From: Bacteroidota bacterium
GTDB taxonomy: Bacteria > Bacteroidota > Bacteroidia > Bacteroidales > GCA-2711565
DNA length: 64,000 nucleotides
Assembly: GCA_018816945.1 (NCBI GenBank)
Contig: JAHIVC010000073.1
Location: forward strand, 1-64,000
Direction of reading: 5' to 3'
Every line of letters starts with the position of its first letter. Positions within the stretch are counted from its first letter, which is position 1. This document shows, one piece after another, positions 56,119 through 64,000 of the stretch. Under the pieces are notes generated by a model. The model was not told where the DNA came from. It did not search any database and saw only the letters and a list, made by a program, of their open reading frames with translations. A program made the position numbers and the translations under genes.

Positions 56119-56157
56119 TTAACCTTAATTAACCTTTATTGGGTTTTCCTTAACCTT
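56119..56157. promoter_or_regulatory. Three TTAACCTT boxes, putative response-regulator operator
   Basis: TTAACCTT occurs at 56119-56126, 56129-56136 and 56150-56157. Start-to-start distances of 10 and 21 bp put all three on one face of the helix, as with tandem half-sites of OmpR/PhoB-family regulators. The site lies between the divergent kinase and GLPGLI genes, so it could act on both. Confidence 0.6.
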
Positions 56158-56180
56158 GCAATCCATCCACCCCAACTACC

Positions 56181-56214
56181 TTTGACTAATTATTTCACTT
56201 AATTTTTAAATTGG
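56181..56214 (+). promoter_or_regulatory. Possible promoter of the GLPGLI operon
   Basis: TTTG (56181-56184) and TAAATTGG (56207-56214) approximate the Bacteroidota -33 and -7 elements with 22 bp between them. The TTAACCTT boxes end 23 bp upstream of the TTTG, a suitable place for an activator. Confidence 0.4.
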
Positions 56215-56260
56215 AATTAACCATAAAAAGTATTAATAATTTATAAAAATTTATTTAAGG

Positions 56261-57022
56261 ATGAAAAATATTATTTTAACAATTTGCGCAATTGGCCTTG
56301 GTTTGGGAGTTTCTGCACAAGAACCTGCAAAGCAAGGAGAGGTTACTTATTTAGAAACCGTAAAAATCGAAATTCGGTTCGAAGGCATGACCGAAGAAAT
56401 GATCAACCGCATGCCAAAGGAAAGAAAAATGAAAAAGGTACTTTACTTTAATGAGGCTGAATCCAGCTATCAAAACTCGAAAGAAAATGCGGATGCACCT
56501 GTACCCGGTAGCGGTGGGATGAGAGGTGGAGGAATGCGCTTTATGATGGGTGGGGGAAGTCCTGATGAAATGGTATATCTGAACTTTAACGATAAGATCA
56601 AAATTGAACAAAAAGATTTCATGACCCGAATATTTTTAATTACAGAAGATCTTGCAATCGAAAATTGGAAATTTACTGGCAATCAGAAAACCATACTTGA
56701 TTACCCGTGTATGGAAGCATCCCAAATTACTGATAAAGATACTATTTTAGCCTGGTTTGCCCCTAGTATTCCTGTATCTGCAGGACCGGGGAATTATGTA
56801 AACTTACCGGGTTTGGTATTGGGAGTTGATATAAATAATGGTAAAAGAGTGATTATGGCAGAAACCCTTGAACTAAAACCAATAGATAAGGATCTCATCT
56901 CAAAACCCAAAAAAGGGAAAAAAACCACCAGAGAAGAATTTAAGAAAATTGTGGATGAAAAAACCAAAGAAATGGGTGAAAATTCACAAGGTGGAACCTT
57001 TAGGGTAATGGTACAACACTAA
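56261..57022 (+). CDS. GLPGLI family secreted protein
   Basis: The protein of 253 residues has a signal peptide (cleavage after about residue 19, GVSAQ). It has the family pattern of an N-terminal beta-rich segment, a central TGNQKTILDYPCMEAS block and the WFAPSIPVSAGPGNYVNLPGLVLGVDINNG region that carries the name-giving motif (here LPGLVL). A methionine/glycine-rich stretch (MRGGGMRFMMGGG, about 87-99) is unusual and might bind metal. The function of the family is unknown; members are regularly paired with an outer-membrane barrel gene, as here (117 bp downstream). Confidence 0.92.
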   Translation: MKNIILTICAIGLGLGVSAQEPAKQGEVTYLETVKIEIRFEGMTEEMINRMPKERKMKKVLYFNEAESSYQNSKENADAPVPGSGGMRGGGMRFMMGGGSPDEMVYLNFNDKIKIEQKDFMTRIFLITEDLAIENWKFTGNQKTILDYPCMEASQITDKDTILAWFAPSIPVSAGPGNYVNLPGLVLGVDINNGKRVIMAETLELKPIDKDLISKPKKGKKTTREEFKKIVDEKTKEMGENSQGGTFRVMVQH

Positions 57023-57138
57023 TTTTTAAAAAAAATCTTGCTGAGTTTTATACGAGGAAATCATTCCAATACAAAGGGATAAACCTGAAAAAATTCATAT
57101 TAAAAATCGATACAACTTTTAACAATAATTATAGACTA

Positions 57139-59898
57139 ATGAAGAATTTATTTGTTTTTTTAATATTACTGGGCTCTACCGTTGCATATTCACAACAAAC
57201 TACCCTTCAAGGAAACATCCTTGATGAAGAAGGAGCACCTTTGATTTATGCAACGGCGGTATTGCTGAACCCTACAGATTCAACAATGGCATATTATGGT
57301 ATCACCAATGCAGAGGGCCATTTTTTAATCAAAGACATTAAAAAGGGGAAATACATTTTACAAACCGGATTTACCGGTTACAATTCCTATTTTAAAGAAA
57401 TTGATTATCCGCTTCCGTCAGGCAATGATCTGGGTGTGATTGTCATGAACCCTAAATCCAACCTTTTAAATGAAGTGCAAATTAATGCTGACAGGGTCCC
57501 TATTTTGATTAAAAAAGATACCGTCGAATATATTGCAAATTCATTTAAAACAAAAACAGATGCTGTAGCCGAAGATTTGCTGAAAAAATTACCCGGTGTT
57601 GAAGTTGACCGTGCCGGAAACATCAAAGCCCATGGAGAAAATGTACAGCGTGTACTGGTAGATGGAAAAGAATTTTTCAGCAATGATCCAACCGTTGCCA
57701 CTAAAAACTTACCTGCCAATTCGGTGGATAAAGTTCAGGTTTACAATAAAAAATCCGATGAATTTGAATTGTCGGGGATTGATGATGGCAGCTATTCAAA
57801 AACCATTAACCTGATCTTGAAAGAAGGTAAAAAAACAGCCTATTTTGGAGATGTAACTGCAGGATACGGATCCGATAACCGTTATCAGGTTGGCGCGAAG
57901 TTATTTCGCTTTACTAAAACACATCAGTTCGCTGCTTTAGGAATGTTAAATAATATCAATAAATCAGGCTTTTCATTTCAGGATTATCTTGAATTTCAAG
58001 GCGGGCTACAAAGCCTGATGTCAGGCGGTGGCGGATCTGCTCATGTTGGACTGGATGATGATAGTGGCATCCCGGTAAATTTCGGACAAAGTGTAAACGG
58101 ACTTGTAAACACAGGTGCAGCAGGTTTAAATTTCACACGCGAAGCACGATTAAACAACCGATTTAATATTAGTTATTTGGGTAACGGTTCCAATAAAAAA
58201 TTGGAAGAATCTACTTATACCCAAAACTTTTCAGAAAACGGAAATTTCATCCAGAACGGTGAATTGGATCAGGATACAAAAAACCGAGTTCACCGGTTGA
58301 ATTATAACTGGAGAAATCGCATTGACAGCACTCAAAACCTCACCATGTTTGGCGGTGTTAGTTTGAATAATGGGTCGGGTAATAAAAATTCATTTACTGA
58401 AAGTTTTAAGGACGATATTCTGATGAACGACCTATCCAGTTTAAGTACAGATAAATCGAACGGAATGAGTGCCAATACCAGGGCAACCTATCTAAAAACA
58501 GGCAATGGCAATTGGAAGCTTTTTAAATTCAATGCAAATGTTTCGCACAGCCAAAGTCTTTCTGAAACTGAATGGGAAAATATCACCCGTTTTTTGAGTG
58601 TTAACCAACAATCTCTTGATAACCGTTATCAGGAAGATGAAACTGCAAAAACCGACTATTCTGCAAATGTATCCGGAACTTTAAAACTGAGCAGCTTATT
58701 GTATTTGGTACCAACAATCGTAACCGGGGTAACCGATGAGTCCATCAATCGTATTCTTGCACTCACTGATGCGGATGATGCAATCGCTGAACTTAGCCCT
58801 GATTTTAGCCGAAAATACATGTATTTTCGTCCGGGTCTTTCCTTTAAAAGAAATACGCAGAAAACACAACTGGATGTGACAGCCAGAGTTGAAACTTTGA
58901 AATTAAAAAACACCCTCAATACTGTTGTAACAGAGGATAACAACTATTTTTATTTTCTGCCAACTTTCTCATGGCAATACGAATATAGTACAGGTAAAAG
59001 ACTATCATTCAATTACAATTCCAGTTTGAATACCCCTTCGGCTCGTCAATTATTACCGGTAGCAAATACTTTCAATACGCTGCAACAATCATTTGGAAAT
59101 AGTAAATTGATACCTGAATACACTAACAATGTGCGTTTTAGTTGGCTGATGTTCGATCAGTTTTCTCAAACCTCGATTTTTGCCAGTGCGAGTGGAACTT
59201 ATACCCGCGATAAAATTAATTTTTCCAGAACTATACTTGAAAATTTATCACAAAAGATCAATTTAATCAATGTTGATAATGACTACAGGGCCAATGCCAA
59301 TCTCGATTTTTCAACTCCAATCAGGAAACTTGGGATTGATATTAATGCACGCATAAGTGAAAGTTGGAATCGGGGAATTAGTTATGTGAATGAAGTTGAA
59401 AATGTAAACACAAATTTCAGCCACACCTTTAGTCTTACAATTAATAACCGTAAAAAGGAAAAATGGGACTTAATGATTGGTGGTCGGATCCAGATTTCAG
59501 ACGCAAAATATTCTGTTCAGGAATCATTGAACCGTACCTACACAAATATGAGCGCATATTCAGATTTAGGCTTTAACCCGAGTGATAAATGGCACATTTC
59601 ATTTTCAGCCGATATCACCCGTTATAATGAGGAAAGCTTTGGAGATGCCGTTAATATTCCAATACTCAGATCAGAAATCAGTCATTATTTCTTAGCTAAC
59701 AAAAGAGGTTCATTAACCCTTGAAGTATTCGATATACTAGATAAAAACAAAGGATTGGAGCGAATCAGCGAACTAAATTATTTGCTTGAACGTACCACCA
59801 ACGTGTTAAGAAGATATGCCATGTTGACCTTCAAGTACCGACTCAATAAAGCTGAGAAACCGGATTCAGGAATTCACATCAGAATGAATAGAAGATAG
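57139..59898 (+). CDS. TonB-dependent-receptor-like outer-membrane beta-barrel protein
   Basis: This outer-membrane protein is 919 residues long. A signal peptide (1-19) is followed by a carboxypeptidase-regulatory-like domain (about 21-105; LQGNILDEEGAPLIYATAVLL) and a plug-like domain (about 115-230; LLKKLPGVEVDRAGNIKAHGE, VLVDGKEFFSNDP). The rest is a long barrel of the OMP_b-brl_3 type ending in MLTFKYRLN. A short non-barrel tail (KAEKPDSGIHIRMNRR) follows the last strand. It differs from SusC: there is no SusD partner. With the GLPGLI gene it forms the likely target operon of the divergent two-component system. Confidence 0.92.
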   Translation: MKNLFVFLILLGSTVAYSQQTTLQGNILDEEGAPLIYATAVLLNPTDSTMAYYGITNAEGHFLIKDIKKGKYILQTGFTGYNSYFKEIDYPLPSGNDLGVIVMNPKSNLLNEVQINADRVPILIKKDTVEYIANSFKTKTDAVAEDLLKKLPGVEVDRAGNIKAHGENVQRVLVDGKEFFSNDPTVATKNLPANSVDKVQVYNKKSDEFELSGIDDGSYSKTINLILKEGKKTAYFGDVTAGYGSDNRYQVGAKLFRFTKTHQFAALGMLNNINKSGFSFQDYLEFQGGLQSLMSGGGGSAHVGLDDDSGIPVNFGQSVNGLVNTGAAGLNFTREARLNNRFNISYLGNGSNKKLEESTYTQNFSENGNFIQNGELDQDTKNRVHRLNYNWRNRIDSTQNLTMFGGVSLNNGSGNKNSFTESFKDDILMNDLSSLSTDKSNGMSANTRATYLKTGNGNWKLFKFNANVSHSQSLSETEWENITRFLSVNQQSLDNRYQEDETAKTDYSANVSGTLKLSSLLYLVPTIVTGVTDESINRILALTDADDAIAELSPDFSRKYMYFRPGLSFKRNTQKTQLDVTARVETLKLKNTLNTVVTEDNNYFYFLPTFSWQYEYSTGKRLSFNYNSSLNTPSARQLLPVANTFNTLQQSFGNSKLIPEYTNNVRFSWLMFDQFSQTSIFASASGTYTRDKINFSRTILENLSQKINLINVDNDYRANANLDFSTPIRKLGIDINARISESWNRGISYVNEVENVNTNFSHTFSLTINNRKKEKWDLMIGGRIQISDAKYSVQESLNRTYTNMSAYSDLGFNPSDKWHISFSADITRYNEESFGDAVNIPILRSEISHYFLANKRGSLTLEVFDILDKNKGLERISELNYLLERTTNVLRRYAMLTFKYRLNKAEKPDSGIHIRMNRR

Positions 59899-59920
59899 AA
59901 AAAAGGCCTTAAGAAATTAT

Positions 59921-59951
59921 AACGGGTGACACCCTGAGGGTGTCACCCGTT
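59921..59951 (+). terminator. Perfect 14-bp hairpin after the outer-membrane receptor gene
   Basis: AACGGGTGACACCC pairs perfectly with GGGTGTCACCCGTT around a TGA loop, 22 bp after the stop codon. Only a short T-run follows, so it may need the next hairpin for full termination. Confidence 0.75.
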
Positions 59952-59974
59952 TGCCACGTTAATACCCTGTTGTC

Positions 59975-60003
59975 ATCCCGGCCGAAGTGCCGGGATCTTT
60001 TTT
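59975..60003 (+). terminator. Rho-independent terminator
   Basis: Stem ATCCCGG / CCGGGAT with an 8-nt loop is followed by CTTTTTT. The TGTCATCCCGGCCGAAGTG word is of the dispersed REP-like type; an outer TTGTCAT / ATGACAA pair joins it to the palindrome at 60014-60045. Confidence 0.75.
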
Positions 60004-60013
60004 GTACACTTAG

Positions 60014-60045
60014 ATTCCGGTATTCCGCTTCGCTTCAACCGGAAT
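60014..60045. repeat. REP-like palindrome
   Basis: The 8-bp stem ATTCCGGT / ACCGGAAT encloses ATTCCGCTTCGCTTCA, a common dispersed palindrome of Bacteroidota genomes. The rest of the 357-bp gap to the permease gene has no gene; a possible promoter with TTCG (60165-60168) and TATATTTA (60188-60195), spaced 19 bp, precedes the permease. Confidence 0.6.
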
Positions 60046-60255
60046 GACAATCAATATTTATAGTTTGGCATTTCGTTTCATCTCTCCGCTCAATGTTACA
60101 AGTTTTTGAATATGTTGTCTTTTTAGACCGACTCCTTTTTATGCACGTTAGTTTATTGATACACCTTCGTAAAATCTAAAAAAATTGTATATTTAGTCCT
60201 TCTTTTGCACCAAAGAAATTTTTCTGCCTGATTAATTTAACCTAAATAAAAAGCA

Positions 60256-62673
60256 ATGATTAGAAATTTTTTATTGGTGGCCTTTCGTAATCTCTGGAAA
60301 ACCAAATTATTCTCACTGATCAATATTCTCGGACTAACAATTGGAATGACTGCCTGTCTTCTGATTCTGGTTTATGTTCATTACGAAAAAAGTTATGATC
60401 GTTTTTATGACAGAAGTAGCGAAATTTACAGACTGCGGTATGAACGTGTCAGCGAAACAGGTGAAGCAGTGCGCTTTGCTTCGTGCTGCCCTCCGGCTGC
60501 ACCAAGAATGCGTGAGCGATTCCCGGAAGTAGAAATTGTTGCACGCTGTTTTACCCGCCAGGCTACTTTCACCTACGATGATGAACATAAGTTTATTGAA
60601 GATAATAACTATTTTGTTGAGCAAGAATTCTTTGACATTTTTAATCTTGAATTTATTGCCGGCGATCCAAAAAAAGGGATTAGTGAAGCCAACACATGCT
60701 ATATTTCCGAATCGATTGCTTTAAAGTATTTTGGCGACCAAAATCCCATTGGTAAAACGCTGAGCCGCGACAATAAACTGAATTTTAAAGTTACCGGTGT
60801 ATTTAAAGATTTCGCAGAAAACTCCCATATGAAAATTGACATTGCCTTGTCATATCCTAATTTATGGGACGTTTATGGCAGAGATATTGAGAACTCGTGG
60901 GGTGATAGTGGATTTTATACTTTTTTCATTTTGGTTCCAGGTACCGATATGGAGGCTTTTAAACTTAAACTTGCCAATTTGGTGGAAACAGAATTCGGGG
61001 AGGCTTTACGGCACTACAAACTTACCTGTGAACTAATACCACAAAAGCTTACCGACATCCATCTAAATTCAAACTTTCAACAGGAATTAAAAGTGAATGG
61101 GGATAAGCAAACGGTAAATTTTCTTTTCATCATAGCGCTATTCATTATTATCATAGCTTGGGTCAATTATATTAATTTATCAACTGCCCGATCTTTAACA
61201 CGTGCAAAAGAAGTAGGTCTGCGAAAAGTGGTCGGTGCAGCAAGAGTTCAATTAATGGGTCAGTTTTTTGTGGAAACACTGATTTTAAATTCAATAGCCC
61301 TGATATTGGCAGTTGGCTTAATGGAAATTCTTCGTCCGGTATTTAGCCAAACCACAACAATCCCAATAAATTTTATCCTTTTTAACCAAATTTGGTTTTG
61401 GATTATTTTAATCATTCTGTTTTTTGTAGGAGTATTTCTTTCCGGATTATATCCTGTTTTGGTACTAAGTTCATTTAAACCAATTTTTGCATTAAAAGGG
61501 AAAATTGGCATTTCAACCAAAGGGATCAATCTTCGAAAAGCCTTAGTTATATTTCAGCTCATCATGGCTTTAATATTGATTACCTCAACCCTGACCGTTT
61601 TTAAGCAAATTTCTTATATGCAAAATCAAACATTGGGAATTTCGATTGAAAATGTTATTGCAGTTAGGGCTCCTCGAATTAGGGACAATGCAAGTATCGG
61701 TACAAAGATGGCTTCGTTCAAGGAGGATTTAATTAAAAACCCAAACATTCGCAAAGTAAGTGTGGTAACGGAAATACCGGGCCGACAAATTTATTGGGAT
61801 GCAGGAGGAATTATGCCTGCCGGGACACAGGATAGCAAGAATTATCAAATTGTTGGCATTGATTATGATTTTGCGGATCTGTTTGAAGTTGAACTCGCGG
61901 CGGGCCGGAATTTTTCAAAAGATTTCGTTACCGACGAAAACCAGGCATTAATTTTTAATGAAACTGCCGTTAGATGGATGGGATTTGCTGATGCGGAAAG
62001 TGCAATTGGACAACGGGTTGATTATTGGGGGAACATTTATAATATCGTGGGCGTATTCAAAGACTACCATCAACAATCGCCTAAGCAGGATTATGAGCAG
62101 CATATTTACCGATACTTACCAACAGGTAGGGATGTAAGAGGAATGATTGCGATCAAAATCGGGGATCAAAACGTCAAGGAAACAATTAACTATATCCAGA
62201 ATCTATATGATGAATTTTTCCCCGGCAACCCATTCGAAGTTGTTTTTGTAAAAGATTATTATGAAGAACAATACAAGTCGGAACGCATGTTTGGAACCGT
62301 CTTTGGCATTTTTGCAATACTTGCGATATTCATCACCGCCATGGGGATTTTAGGACTGACCTCTTTCATGATTGAACAAAGGACCAGGGAGATTAGTATT
62401 CGAAATGTTCTGGGTGCAAGTCTTTCTCGTATCCTGATTTTATTTGGGAAAGAATTTCTGATTTTAATCCTCGTTTCATTCGTAATAGCTGCTCCGCTTA
62501 GTTATTGGGGTCTTTCGACCTGGCTTGATGCTTTTAGTACCCGCATGAACCTGGGTTTTGTTTTATTCATTATTCCTTTACTGATCACTTTAATCATTAC
62601 AGGTGGTACCATCGGATCACTGGTATTTTATGCATCGCGTAAAAATCCTGTAGATACGCTGAAGTATGAATAG
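60256..62673 (+). CDS. FtsX/MacB-type ABC transporter permease
   Basis: The 805-residue inner-membrane protein has two copies of the MacB periplasmic core plus FtsX domain. The first membrane segment is at about 20-42 and MacB_PCD about 50-255. FtsX 1 follows (about 285-405, with STARSLTRAKEVGLRKVVGAARVQLM at 304-329). After a central segment (425-447), a second periplasmic domain and FtsX 2 (about 685-795, EQRTREISIRNVLGAS) complete the protein. Proteins of this size are the Bacteroidota version of ABC permeases for mechanotransmission or export of lipids, peptides or antibiotics. No ATPase gene is adjacent, so its partner is encoded elsewhere. Confidence 0.92.
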   Translation: MIRNFLLVAFRNLWKTKLFSLINILGLTIGMTACLLILVYVHYEKSYDRFYDRSSEIYRLRYERVSETGEAVRFASCCPPAAPRMRERFPEVEIVARCFTRQATFTYDDEHKFIEDNNYFVEQEFFDIFNLEFIAGDPKKGISEANTCYISESIALKYFGDQNPIGKTLSRDNKLNFKVTGVFKDFAENSHMKIDIALSYPNLWDVYGRDIENSWGDSGFYTFFILVPGTDMEAFKLKLANLVETEFGEALRHYKLTCELIPQKLTDIHLNSNFQQELKVNGDKQTVNFLFIIALFIIIIAWVNYINLSTARSLTRAKEVGLRKVVGAARVQLMGQFFVETLILNSIALILAVGLMEILRPVFSQTTTIPINFILFNQIWFWIILIILFFVGVFLSGLYPVLVLSSFKPIFALKGKIGISTKGINLRKALVIFQLIMALILITSTLTVFKQISYMQNQTLGISIENVIAVRAPRIRDNASIGTKMASFKEDLIKNPNIRKVSVVTEIPGRQIYWDAGGIMPAGTQDSKNYQIVGIDYDFADLFEVELAAGRNFSKDFVTDENQALIFNETAVRWMGFADAESAIGQRVDYWGNIYNIVGVFKDYHQQSPKQDYEQHIYRYLPTGRDVRGMIAIKIGDQNVKETINYIQNLYDEFFPGNPFEVVFVKDYYEEQYKSERMFGTVFGIFAILAIFITAMGILGLTSFMIEQRTREISIRNVLGASLSRILILFGKEFLILILVSFVIAAPLSYWGLSTWLDAFSTRMNLGFVLFIIPLLITLIITGGTIGSLVFYASRKNPVDTLKYE

Positions 62674-62680
62674 AAAGTGG

Positions 62681-62740
62681 ATTGGTGAACTGGTGAACTG
62701 GGGGATTGGTAAATTGGTGAATTTGTGAATTTGGTGTATA
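62681..62740. repeat. Degenerate GGTGAAYTG tandem repeat
   Basis: Units GGTGAACT, GGTGAACT, GGTAAATT, GGTGAATTT and GTGAATTTGGTG run for about 60 bp, starting 7 bp after the permease stop. It recalls the GTGAGTAAG arrays in unit size and in location right behind a stop codon, but its sequence is different and there is no complementary arm. Confidence 0.6.
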
Positions 62741-62762
62741 AATACTAGAATATCACCTGTTT

Positions 62763-62913
62763 AATGAACTACCCCGCAGCAAAGCTGCGAGATATCCGGA
62801 ATATAGAATACAGTAGTCAGAAGTCAGAATTTTTTTTTTGATATTTTAATCCCTCTTCTGAATTCTAAATTCTTACCTCGAAGCAGAGCTTCGAGGAATA
62901 CTTTTGATTAAAC
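62763..62913 (+). repeat. Dispersed intergenic repeat with two hairpins, copy 2
   Basis: This is the second copy of the element at 20571-20727, in the same orientation, with shared blocks AATGAACTACC, GCAGCAAAGCTGC, ACAGTAGTCAGAAGTCAGAA, TTTTAATCCCTCTTCTG, CCTCGAAGCAGAGCTTCGAGG-type hairpin and CTTTTGATTAAAC. It differs by several substitutions and small length changes. The remaining 209 bp before the next gene contain no recognisable feature. Confidence 0.8.
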
Positions 62914-63122
62914 CTTTTTTAGAGCAAAATCTAAGGTGTATGCACGGGCAACGTATCCTCCATCCATAAAATAATCATAACTTTGGATGAGATGTCATGG
63001 ATATTACATAATGACCCTTACATTTGTACTCAGTAGCTAGTAGATTAGTCATTTATATCAAGAGTTAGCATCATAATGACACACATTAAAATAAAACGAT
63101 CTATGTTTTTAATTTTTTCATT

Positions 63123-64000
63123 ATGAGCAGGCATCATTCACATCTCAATTCAGCGGTGGCCATATTGTCTTCTTATGATGGAACTGTCCCTTTTGCGCAA
63201 GCACTAAGGCGTTTTTTTGCAGATCAAAAGAAATATGGTAGTACCGACCGTCGTCAAATCGGGCATTTGTGTTATTGTTATTTTAGGGCACTTAGAATTT
63301 TGGCTGACGATATGAGCCTCAACGAAAAAATACTGCTAAGCCATCTTCTTTGCACATCCGAACCTGATGCGTTTATAGAAACATTAAAACCTGAATGGAC
63401 CCAATACATCGGACTTTCGGTGGACGAGAAGTGTGGCAAATTTGGCTTAGATTTTAATAACATTTTCCCAAATATTGAGGCTGCTGAGGATTCCATTGAG
63501 AAAATAAAGTTTAGCTTATCTCATTTCGTTCAACCCGATTTGTTTCTCCGCATCAGACCGGGAGAAGCTGAAAAAGTCAAACAAAAACTGGACAAAGCGA
63601 TGCTCAATTATCAACAGCTTGATACCGATTGCTTAGTACTGCCAAATAAAACGAAAATTGAAGAACACCTGCATGTCAACAAACAAGTTGTGATCCAGGA
63701 CTATGCTTCACAAAGAGTTGGCAAGCTGCTCGACAGAGTTAGGAATCTAACCCCTTCTTCGATTGCCAAGCTCAAGGTCTGGGATTGCTGTGCAGCGAGT
63801 GGCGGAAAATCTATCCTGGCTATCGACAAGTTGGGTCCAATAAATCTTACCGTAAGTGACAATCGCGAAACGATATTGCACAATTTAAAAACAAGACTTC
63901 ATCAGGCCAATATCCGGGATTACAATTGTCTGAATATAGACCTGACTGATCAAAAAATGATCGAAGATCTTGATTCATTTGACTTGATCATAGCTGACGT
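63123..64000 (+). CDS. RsmB-like rRNA (cytosine-C5)-methyltransferase, 3' end beyond window
   Basis: The first 292 residues are present and the frame is open to the window edge. The N-terminal 130 residues resemble the NusB-like RNA-binding domain of RsmB (AQALRRFFADQKKYGSTDRRQIGHLCYCYFRAL). A linker with DLFLRIRPGE and the start of a Rossmann methyltransferase follow: SAM motif I DCCAASGGKS at 221-230, and FDLIIADV at the very end, where the catalytic PCSG cysteine would come next. The family methylates C967 (RsmB) or related cytosines in 16S rRNA; the exact target is not certain. Confidence 0.88.
   Translation, partial: MSRHHSHLNSAVAILSSYDGTVPFAQALRRFFADQKKYGSTDRRQIGHLCYCYFRALRILADDMSLNEKILLSHLLCTSEPDAFIETLKPEWTQYIGLSVDEKCGKFGLDFNNIFPNIEAAEDSIEKIKFSLSHFVQPDLFLRIRPGEAEKVKQKLDKAMLNYQQLDTDCLVLPNKTKIEEHLHVNKQVVIQDYASQRVGKLLDRVRNLTPSSIAKLKVWDCCAASGGKSILAIDKLGPINLTVSDNRETILHNLKTRLHQANIRDYNCLNIDLTDQKMIEDLDSFDLIIAD

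Noticed and set aside
57139-59898. SusC-type receptor
   Set aside because: There is no SusD partner, and the barrel resembles the OMP_b-brl family paired with GLPGLI genes.
1-64000. tRNA, rRNA or riboswitch
   Set aside because: Intergenic sequences were read on both strands; no cloverleaf, rRNA segment or known riboswitch core (including a cobalamin element before the corrinoid operon) was recognised, though a weak RNA could be missed by eye.

Overview
The window is AT-rich, densely coded DNA from a member of the Bacteroidota, probably an anaerobic, uncultured-type lineage near the Bacteroidales or Marinilabiliales. The evidence is a Bacteroidota-style division and cell wall (dcw) cluster that ends in ftsA-ftsZ-yqeY, an FtsZ with a long acidic tail ending FLHDNVD, a glsA/glsB glycine-lipid gene pair, GLPGLI and OMP_b-brl outer-membrane genes, TAnnTTTG-type -7 boxes, and a general lack of Shine-Dalgarno sequences. 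The organism is Gram-negative (signal peptides, outer-membrane barrels), and its MurE carries the meso-DAP motif DNPR.

Layout. (1) 0.9-15.9 kb, minus strand: mraZ, rsmH, ftsL, ftsI, murE, mraY, murD, ftsW, murG, murC, ftsQ, ftsA, ftsZ, yqeY. Genes overlap or nearly touch. Three 10-bp MraZ-type boxes sit in front of mraZ. murD is only a C-terminal fragment, a serious anomaly in an essential pathway. (2) 16.2-28.2 kb: housekeeping genes. These are glycine-lipid acyltransferases, the GTPase YsxC, a biotin carrier with a carboxyltransferase, a YjbR protein, a small membrane protein, MutS2, CutC with a lipoprotein beta-mannosidase, and a secreted FN3/Ig-like protein. (3) 28.6-53.8 kb: a large signalling island with CheR, a PAS-only protein, a hybrid kinase with four receiver domains, two paralogous giant REC-PASn-GAF-kinase-REC proteins, a DUF1638-GAF-PAS kinase and a CHASE kinase. 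Embedded in it is a translationally coupled corrinoid protein plus MtaA/CmuA-like methyltransferase pair that leads directly into the DUF1638 kinase. (4) 53.9-59.9 kb: an OmpR-type response regulator and kinase divergent from a GLPGLI protein and an outer-membrane barrel, with three TTAACCTT boxes between them. (5) 60.2-64.0 kb: an FtsX/MacB-type permease and the start of an RsmB-like rRNA methyltransferase, cut by the window edge.

Two things stand out. First, the corrinoid protein, the methyltransferase-like protein (whose usual zinc ligands are altered) and the DUF1638 kinase look like a sensory unit that reads methyl or corrinoid state. Second, most intergenic spaces of the signalling island are filled with degenerate 8-9 nt tandem repeats (GTGAGTAAG type) arranged as inverted arrays. 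The arrays begin at the stop codon of the preceding gene in all seven cases, and twice they enclose a small four-helix-bundle (23S rRNA intervening-sequence protein family) gene. A separate palindromic repeat is present in frame inside the ATPase domain of both giant kinases. No rRNA, tRNA, CRISPR array or insertion-sequence transposase was recognised.
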